From contig JAYSWJ010000127.1 in NCBI GenBank assembly GCA_043718065.1, forward strand, positions 1 through 10,987: a DNA stretch of 10,987 bases. The letters are read 5' to 3'. Position numbers and translations under genes: made by a program. Shown here in pieces: positions 6,046-10,987 of the stretch. The stretch comes from JAAFIP01 sp043718065. Lineage in GTDB: Bacteria > Pseudomonadota > Gammaproteobacteria > Burkholderiales > Burkholderiaceae_C. Each line of letters begins with the position of its first letter. Position 1 is the first letter of the stretch. The notes beneath the pieces are model-generated. The model did no database searches. It saw nothing but the letters and a program-made list of their open reading frames with translations, and was not told the DNA's origin.

Positions 6046-7465
6046 CTATTTACTAACCCGCAACAACTTCCCATTGTCGTTAAGCAAATAAATCCAGCCG
6101 TCCGGCCCCATCCGCACATCGCGCATGCGCTCACCACGTGTAGCTAACAATCGCTCGCGAAAGACTTCGGTTTTGCCATCAGCACCGCCCAGCACCACAC
6201 GCCACAGTGCCGTGCCCGCCAGTGCACCGATAAATAAATTGTCTTTAAATTCTGTAAATTTATCGCCCGTGTAAATGGCCATACCACTTGGCGCAATCTA
6301 CGATTGGCTGCCGCCTTTAAAAAGGCTGCCATCGCGAGTTAGCCAATAGCTCACTGGTAGCACCATGCCTGGCAAACTGGTGGTGCCTATGGGTGTAGTG
6401 CTGCCGTATTCCTGCGAATAGCTGGCCAGTGGCCAACCGTAGTTTTTGCCTGCCAACACTAGGTTAAGTTCATCACCGCCTTGCGAACCATGCTCGTTAA
6501 CCCACAACTCACCCGTGGTGGCGTTCAACACTGCGCCTTGCGGGTTGCGGTGGCCGTAGCTCCAAATAGTTGGCTGCGCGCCTGCGCCAAGCGACGGGTT
6601 GCCGGGTGCGGCCGCGCCATCGGTGGTGATGCGCATTACTTTGCCATTGCCACGCGAGAGGTCTTGCGCAAAGCCGCTCTGATCGCTGTTTTGCCTGTCA
6701 CCCAAGGTGACAAACAGATAGCCGTTTTTGTCAAACACTAAGCGCGAGCCAAAATGACCTGTGCTAACCACTTTGGGCAATTGCTCAAAAATCACCTTCA
6801 CGTTACCAAGCGCCAAGGTGCTGATGTTTAGCTCCGCGCGGGCTACGGCGGTGCTGTTGGTATCGTTGGCACCCTTCTGAGCAAAGCTGAAGTAAATGCG
6901 CTGGTTGCTAGCAAACGCAGGGTCTAACATAACGTCCAGCAAGCCGCCCTGCCCGCGACTGTCCACTGGGGGCACGCCGCTAATCGGTGCAGACACGGTG
7001 CCTTGCGGTGAGACGATGCGCAGTGTGCCGCCGCGCTCGGTCACCGGGTAGAAAGGCCATGCTCCAAGGGTTGGTCAATCCGCTGGCTACTTCGGTAACT
7101 GTCAAAGGCCCTGCTGCTTGCACGTTGGCCGGGGGTGTTGTGCCAGCCGTAGGTACGGATGTGCTAACTGGATTGGCGTCTGTAGCCACTGATGTACTGC
7201 CACCGCCGCCACCACACGACACCATAATGAACAGTAGCATTGCCGCAGGCAAGCCCCACAGCAATGCACGCTTGAGCCATGGTTTAGATTTATAGTCGCG
7301 CCGTGTAGGGCTTAATTTAGAAAAATCGCTCACCGGCGGAAACAGCCTCACGTACTTTTTGTGTCGCATGAAGTTACTGTAGCCAAGCGCTAAGCACACG
7401 TCTGCAACGGTTTGAAAAAAGTTGTGTGTAAAAGCTGTTTGGTGTTTTAAGGCAGATGCAAGCAA
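6046..7465 (-). pseudogene. PQQ-dependent aldose sugar dehydrogenase-like lipoprotein, disrupted
   Basis: Intact relatives (soluble glucose / aldose sugar dehydrogenase family, beta-propeller, PQQ and Ca dependent, cell envelope) oxidise sugars. Three pieces are visible. The N-terminal piece (TTG at 7465, GGAG about 8 bases upstream, overlapping the upstream gene's end) has a lipoprotein signal, LLFIMVSC, then GGGGG and GLTNPWSMAFLP. The frame then shifts by one at about 7045: FLP is followed directly, in another frame, by VTERGGTLRIV, so the few expected residues in between (such as DGRML) are missing, consistent with a deletion of about 14 bases. The middle piece holds WSYGHRNPQGA, WVNEHGSQGGDELN and AGKNYGWP. 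After SYW come 14 unusual codons and a TAG (6298-6300). The same frame then resumes with IAPSGMAIYTGDKF and the family C-terminus RDVRMGPDGWIYLL. With both lesions no full-length enzyme can be made. A sequencing error could explain one but hardly both. Confidence 0.85.
6301..6334. repeat. Imperfect hairpin inserted at the pseudogene's premature stop
   Basis: CGATTGGC and GCCTTT (6301-6318) pair with AAAGGC and GCCATCG (6321-6334), with TGCC bulged on one side and T on the other. It sits in the segment that is extra compared with the family, between SYW and IAPSGM, and directly adjoins the TAG. It may be a small palindromic insertion that broke the gene. Confidence 0.45.
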
Positions 7466-8424
7466 TGCGCGCTCCTAAACTGCCGCGCTTGGCCCGTAAC
7501 AGGGTCATTAAATGCAATGGACTGGGCCAGTAGCTGCAGCGGCTGGCTGTAGTCTAGCGCGCCCAGTGCTGGCTCGGGCGTCAGCACTGGGTATATCGCA
7601 TCGAACCGCAGGGGCAAGCCCAGCGCCAGCATGTGCACGCGCAGCTGGTGGCGCTGGCCAGTAACGGGTTGCAGCTGGTAGCGCGCCCAGTCGCCGCGCG
7701 CCTCTAGCAGGCTGATGTGTGTGGTGCTGTTAGGCGCTCCAAGTGCTTCTTGCATTTGCATAAATGATGCAGCAGCGGTGACCAAGCGGCTTTGGCGAGT
7801 GACGGGAAAAATAAGGTTGGCGCGATAAGGTGCGATGGCCTCATACACCTTGTGGGCCTGCCGCGCCCTGAACATAGCGGCATACGCGTTGCGCGAAGCG
7901 ATTTGCTTGCTAAACAAAACAACGCCCGCAGTGTCGCGGTCAAGCCGGTGAATGGGGGTTAAATCGTCCAAACCTGTACGATTTTTCAGGCGCACCAGCA
8001 GCGTCTCTTGCACGTAGCGGCCGGTGGGTGAGACGGGTAGAAAGTGCGGCTTGTCAGCCACCAACAAATGCGCGTCTTCATAAATGATGGTTTCGTCAAA
8101 CGGCACACGCGGCTCGTCAACTATATGGCGATAGTAGTAAATGCGCAGCGCAGGTGCGTACAGCGTGTCTACCCCCAGCGCTAGCCCTGCATCGTCAAAT
8201 ACTTGACCTGAGCTTAGCCGGTCACGCCAAGTTTGGCCAGGTGGGATGTGCGCAGAATGCTCTAAATAGTCTAGCAAGTAAGCGGGCTGGTGTAGCAATG
8301 CATGTGCGGCGGGTGAGTGCACTAACGGTGTGTTGGGCAACACCATCAGGCTGGGGCTAACGCCATGGCGCATGGGCGGTTTGGTGCGCAGCGGTGGCGC
8401 ACTAGGCGGGCGTTGCTTGGCCAT
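7447..8424 (-). CDS. RluA-family RNA pseudouridine synthase
   Basis: This 325-residue protein isomerises uridine to pseudouridine in rRNA or tRNA in the cytoplasm. The motif HRLDRDTAGVVLFS contains the catalytic aspartate D162. The preceding LVADKPHFLPVSPTGRYVQETLLVRL (120-146) and the later GQRHQLRVHMLALGLPL are typical of the RluA group. An N-terminal extension of about 100 residues precedes the catalytic domain, with no S4 domain that I recognise. The RNA target cannot be named from sequence. The start is ATG at 8424, 14 bases after the TrhO stop, with no clear Shine-Dalgarno, which suggests coupled translation. Its last codons overlap the TTG start proposed for the downstream pseudogene. 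Confidence 0.92.
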   Translation of the reverse strand: MAKQRPPSAPPLRTKPPMRHGVSPSLMVLPNTPLVHSPAAHALLHQPAYLLDYLEHSAHIPPGQTWRDRLSSGQVFDDAGLALGVDTLYAPALRIYYYRHIVDEPRVPFDETIIYEDAHLLVADKPHFLPVSPTGRYVQETLLVRLKNRTGLDDLTPIHRLDRDTAGVVLFSKQIASRNAYAAMFRARQAHKVYEAIAPYRANLIFPVTRQSRLVTAAASFMQMQEALGAPNSTTHISLLEARGDWARYQLQPVTGQRHQLRVHMLALGLPLRFDAIYPVLTPEPALGALDYSQPLQLLAQSIAFNDPVTGQARQFRSAHCLHLP

Positions 8425-8438
8425 ACTAGTGGCGCAAC

Positions 8439-9257
8439 TTAAACGTCGCCACCGAGCTTTTTAGCGCGCTCTAGCCGCCATGCGCCGTCGGGCTCGCTCT
8501 CATACACGTCTTCTACCGTCGTGTCTGTCTCATGCAGGTGCGTGTCCAGCGCCACGCGGTTGTCAAATACAAAGCATTCGCCTTGCCAATCTTTGCTGGC
8601 GTCGGGCATGCCTTTAAAATAGTTCAGTATGCCGCCTTCTAGCTGGTACACGTCTAGCCCCAAGTCTTGCATCCACACACTGCTCTTTTCACAGCGAATG
8701 CCGCCCGTGCAGTACATAGCTACTTTTTTATGCTCGGCTTTCCATTGGGCGGCATGCGCTTTCACGTATTCTGGAAAATCGCGAAAATTCACCACTCCGG
8801 GGTCAATCGCGCCGTTAAATTTGCCCAGGCGGTATTCAAAACTGTTGCGGTTGTCAAGCAGCACCACATCGGGCTGCTTAATCAGCTCGCGCCACGCCTG
8901 CGGTGCTACGTTGGTGCGCTCAATATCCGCCGTGCGGCCTGCAGCGTCTACACCGTCAATGCCTAGCGGCACAATTTCTTTTTTAGCATGCACCTTCATA
9001 CGTTTGAAAGGCGGTGTCTGGCATTCAGTGCGCTTGAACACGGTGCCCATAAATTTATCTTGAAATACGGGGTCAGTTTGCAAAGCAGCCTCAAAAGTAT
9101 CTAACTGCTCTGCATTGCCAGCCAGCATGCCATTGATGCCCTCGCTGGCCACCAGTATGCTGCCCAGCATCGGTGCAGTGACCTCGCGCAGGCGCGTAAC
9201 TACGGCGTCTACGTCGGCGACAACGGCAAATTTGTAAAAGGCTATGTGGTGTGTCAT
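8439..9257 (-). CDS. trhO: tRNA uridine(34) hydroxylase (UPF0176, rhodanese-like)
   Basis: TrhO (YceA) performs oxygen-dependent hydroxylation of U34 in tRNA, the first step toward 5-methoxyuridine or 5-carboxymethoxyuridine type wobble bases. The N-terminal domain has the family signature ILVASEGINGMLAG (34-47) and FKRMKVHAKKEIVPLG (84-99). The rhodanese-like domain shows LLDNRNSFEYRLGKFNGAI (133-151) and the loop YCTGGIRCEKS with C183 and C189, then LEGGILNYF. At 272 residues it ends soon after CFVFDNRVALD, without the Cys-rich tail of the longer E. coli protein. The start is ATG at 9257; the sequence before it offers only a weak GGA. It lies 44 bases after the thioesterase gene and 14 before the pseudouridine synthase gene, pairing two RNA-modification genes. 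Confidence 0.93.
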   Translation of the reverse strand: MTHHIAFYKFAVVADVDAVVTRLREVTAPMLGSILVASEGINGMLAGNAEQLDTFEAALQTDPVFQDKFMGTVFKRTECQTPPFKRMKVHAKKEIVPLGIDGVDAAGRTADIERTNVAPQAWRELIKQPDVVLLDNRNSFEYRLGKFNGAIDPGVVNFRDFPEYVKAHAAQWKAEHKKVAMYCTGGIRCEKSSVWMQDLGLDVYQLEGGILNYFKGMPDASKDWQGECFVFDNRVALDTHLHETDTTVEDVYESEPDGAWRLERAKKLGGDV

Positions 9258-9301
9258 GTCCGAAACTCTTAGCCTAGATTATCGGTTGTTCTGGTTGAAA
9301 G

Positions 9302-9721
9302 TTAATTTACTAGCAGCCGCACCCAGTCCGGCAAGGCCACGGCCTTTTGTGTTGGAAAATTCACCCAAATCGTCGTAGCCCCACCTGCTGCGCAAATCAC
9401 GCCGGGTGCGTCGGCGCGCTCCATGGTGCCCCAGGTTTCAAAGGTGGTGCGGCCGGGGTCGCTGGTGTACATCTTTACCAGCACATCGCCGGGGTACACC
9501 AGCTGCTGGTAGAAATTGCAAAACGCGTTCACGATAACTGGGCCTTCGCCTGTCGGGTCAGGCACGGCGTTAATACTGTGCATCCAGTCGATGCGAATGG
9601 TCTCAAGGTAGCGAAAATAACTACCGTTATTTAAGTGGCCCATCGCGTCCATATCGCCCCAGCGGATGGGGATGGTCATCTCAAAGACGAGTTTTTTCTG
9701 TTCTGGAATAGTGATTTTCAT
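9302..9721 (-). CDS. Acyl-CoA thioesterase, YbgC / 4-hydroxybenzoyl-CoA type hotdog
   Basis: This 139-residue single-hotdog protein is the usual length for this family of acyl-CoA thioesterases. Near the N-terminus IRWGDMDAMGHLNNGSYFRYLE carries the family motif: R20, D23, D25, H29 and N31/N32, with the catalytic acid expected among the aspartates. A long central helix and the strands FETWGTMER and GATTIWVNFP complete the fold. The substrate is not predictable; short- or medium-chain acyl-CoA or an aromatic acyl-CoA is possible. It starts 12 bases after the transporter stop, behind a weak AAAGAA, so it is probably co-transcribed with the transporter gene. Confidence 0.9.
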   Translation of the reverse strand: MKITIPEQKKLVFEMTIPIRWGDMDAMGHLNNGSYFRYLETIRIDWMHSINAVPDPTGEGPVIVNAFCNFYQQLVYPGDVLVKMYTSDPGRTTFETWGTMERADAPGVICAAGGATTIWVNFPTQKAVALPDWVRLLVN

Positions 9722-9733
9722 AAATTAATTTCT

Positions 9734-10639
9734 TTATCGGTGCGCCCGAATGCTGGCAAAAATACCGCAGATAAACAAGCCACAGGCCACGGCTTGCAGC
9801 ACGCTGGGCATACGGCTATCCCACACAAACGAATACACCAGTGCAAAAATCGTCTCGCTGACAATCAATTGGCCGCACAAACTAGCTGGTAACCGCTGGC
9901 TGGCAACGTTCCACAAGTAAGTAGCCAGCCAAGCCGAGCCAATGCCTGTTACTATAAAAATAGTAGCTGCTTGAGCAGTATCTGCGGCCTTAAACAGTGT
10001 TTTAGCATCTGTACCAGCTACTAACCACAGTCCTAAAGCACCCAACCCTGTGGCCATGCCCAGCCAATTAGCCCAAGTGGTAGCGTTCACTTCAGGGTGT
10101 GTTTTAAGCCATCTGGCATTGAGTATGCCAAATGCTGTCCACAACGCCATGGATGCGACAGCAAACGCTACGCCGCGCCAGAAATGTGCGAACACTGGCG
10201 CAGCCGCCGCAGCCGTGTCCGATGCGCCGTGTGACGACTGCATCATCAAACCCAAACCCAGCAAGGTCAGTACCAAGCCCGGTATCAGGCCTGCCCAGCG
10301 CAGGCCTGCTGGTTTGCCCAGCAGCAGCATCCAAATGGGAATAGTGCCAATGATCAAGCTAGGCACCTCGGTGCCTGCGTCGCGTATGGCGACCACCAGC
10401 AGCAGGTAATAGCCCGTAAAACCCAGTACGCTCATGCCCAGCGCAGCACATGCCTGCCGCAAAGTAGGTAAGGCGGTCTTGCGCCACAGCAGCATCAACA
10501 CCACCGACAGCGCACCGTACGACACAAACCGACCCGCAGTAAAGTCTACCGCCGTAAAACCAGTCGCCATACGGGGCGCTACAAACACCAAGCCCCACAA
10601 TGCGCCTGCCGCTAGGCCGGCCAAAATACCTGTCAACAA
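9734..10639 (-). CDS. EamA / DMT-family transporter
   Basis: This 301-residue integral membrane protein has about ten predicted hydrophobic helices arranged as two EamA halves. The first half begins GILAGLAAGALWGLVFVAPR and contains GYYLLLVVAI. The second begins FAVASMALWTAFGILNARW and contains SAWLATYLWNVASQRLPA. These are drug/metabolite exporter features in the inner membrane; the substrate is unknown. The start is a TTG at 10639 with AGGA 8 bases upstream, 18 bases after the SDR stop. The next TTG codon is directly adjacent, so the exact start is uncertain by one residue. The loop before the eighth helix carries the repeat-encoded TAQAATIFIV, in a locally AT-rich patch of about 80 bp. Confidence 0.92.
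   Translation of the reverse strand: MLTGILAGLAAGALWGLVFVAPRMATGFTAVDFTAGRFVSYGALSVVLMLLWRKTALPTLRQACAALGMSVLGFTGYYLLLVVAIRDAGTEVPSLIIGTIPIWMLLLGKPAGLRWAGLIPGLVLTLLGLGLMMQSSHGASDTAAAAAPVFAHFWRGVAFAVASMALWTAFGILNARWLKTHPEVNATTWANWLGMATGLGALGLWLVAGTDAKTLFKAADTAQAATIFIVTGIGSAWLATYLWNVASQRLPASLCGQLIVSETIFALVYSFVWDSRMPSVLQAVACGLFICGIFASIRAHR
9951..9981. repeat. Dispersed 31-bp repeat, copy 3 (inside transporter gene)
   Basis: This copy matches 365-395 at 27 of 31 bases, both starting ACTATAAA. It contains two adjoining small inverted repeats: ACTAT-AAAA-ATAGT and CTGCT-TG-AGCAG. In the minus-strand transporter gene it encodes TAQAATIFIV, in the same reading frame as copy 1 in the AddB-like gene. 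Confidence 0.8.
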
Positions 10640-10657
10640 ATCGCTATTCCTGTGGAG

Positions 10658-10987
10658 TTAAACACCAAACCCATCGTCTGCCGCAATGATCGCGCCATTG
10701 ACAAAGTGGCTTTGGTCGCTGCACAGCATGACCAGCAGCGCGTCTAAATCTTCAGGCTTGCCAATGCGTTTGCGCGGCAGCATTTGCACCAGCTTTTGGC
10801 CTTGCTCGGTTTGCCAGTGGTGGTGGTTGATCTCCGTATCGATATAGCCTGGGCAAATGGCGTTTATATTGATGCCGTATTTTCCCCATTCGCAGGCCAT
10901 GGCTTTGGTCATGTGCACCACGGCGGCTTTGCTCATGCAGTACACGCCAATTTGCGGCAGCACCTTCAGCCCCGCCATTGAGGCTAT
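10658..10987 (-). CDS. SDR-family NAD(P)-dependent oxidoreductase (partial)
   Basis: The frame runs in from the right edge, so the N-terminal nucleotide-binding half with the TGxxxG motif is missing; 109 codons plus a stop are present. The visible part starts IASMAGLKV, where S is the catalytic serine of the SDR triad. YCMSKAAV supplies the YxxxK pair 13 residues later. NAICPGYIDTEIN and the C-terminal VNGAIIAADDGF are also typical. Such enzymes reduce or oxidise carbonyl/alcohol pairs such as 3-oxoacyl thioesters. The adjacent thioesterase would suit acyl-CoA chemistry, but that is only context. It is probably the upstream member of the minus-strand operon, ending 18 bases before the transporter start. 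Confidence 0.93.
   Translation of the reverse strand: MASMAGLKVLPQIGVYCMSKAAVVHMTKAMACEWGKYGININAICPGYIDTEINHHHWQTEQGQKLVQMLPRKRIGKPEDLDALLVMLCSDQSHFVNGAIIAADDGFGV

Noticed and set aside
5584..6147. 187-codon open frame on the plus strand
   Set aside because: It starts with TTG, lacks a ribosome binding site, crosses both arms of the inverted pair and runs into the 3' end of the minus-strand dehydrogenase pseudogene. The product is low in recognisable motifs.
1543..10020. Shared 11-mer TGTACCAGCTA at 1543-1553 and 10010-10020
   Set aside because: It is too short to distinguish from chance in 11 kb, although both lie in relatively AT-rich parts of genes that carry the dispersed repeat.
10286..10314. 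Repeated CAGGCCTGC in the transporter gene
   Set aside because: Two copies of a short motif within coding sequence are explained by Ala/Gly/Leu codon usage and differ from the ATAGGCCTAT cores.

Overview
The window looks like ordinary core chromosome of a betaproteobacterium in Burkholderiales, most likely Comamonadaceae (Rhodoferax/Polaromonas/Acidovorax relatives). I infer this from protein character (Rho, TrxA, the AddB-like protein, TrhO), from the neighbourhood of an AddB-like recombination gene next to trxA and rho, and from a short dispersed repeat with the core TAGCTGCTTGAGCAG that I recall as typical of that family. No genome comparison was possible. I found no phage, plasmid, CRISPR, defence or biosynthetic system, and no clear undescribed system.

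Layout. From 1 to 1584 (minus strand) is the N-terminal part of a large AddB-like inactive helicase/nuclease gene that runs off the left edge. A 148-bp divergent spacer with three GGGGCC units separates it from trxA (1733-2068, plus). A 394-bp stretch without a convincing gene follows, with a stem-loop just after trxA. Next is a minus-strand gene (2463-3671) for a protein resembling a degenerate hybrid histidine kinase (kinase-like core plus receiver-like C-terminus). It lies convergent to trxA and divergent from rho. The 248-bp spacer before rho holds a good promoter, two inverted repeats and an AU-rich hairpin, and looks like a regulatory leader. rho spans 3920-5182 (plus).

From 5183 to 6045 there are 863 bp without a convincing gene but rich in repeats: one dispersed repeat copy, a 43-bp imperfect direct repeat with period 58, and a 28- to 34-bp inverted pair about 190 bp across. 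From 6046 to the right edge everything is on the minus strand and tightly packed, probably one transcription unit: SDR oxidoreductase (cut by the window edge), EamA/DMT transporter, hotdog thioesterase, tRNA hydroxylase TrhO, RluA-family pseudouridine synthase, and last a broken PQQ-dependent sugar dehydrogenase gene with a frameshift and an in-frame stop.

How the genes fit together. trxA supplies cytosolic thiol reductant, rho terminates transcription, and the AddB-like protein is expected to work with an AddA-type helicase in double-strand-break processing. TrhO and the pseudouridine synthase are both RNA-modification enzymes and adjacent. The other operon members do not form an obvious pathway.

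The points most worth a second look are the repeat-derived peptide found in the same reading frame in two unrelated proteins, the structured rho leader, the inverted pair at 5806-5996, and the kinase-like gene placed between trxA and rho.
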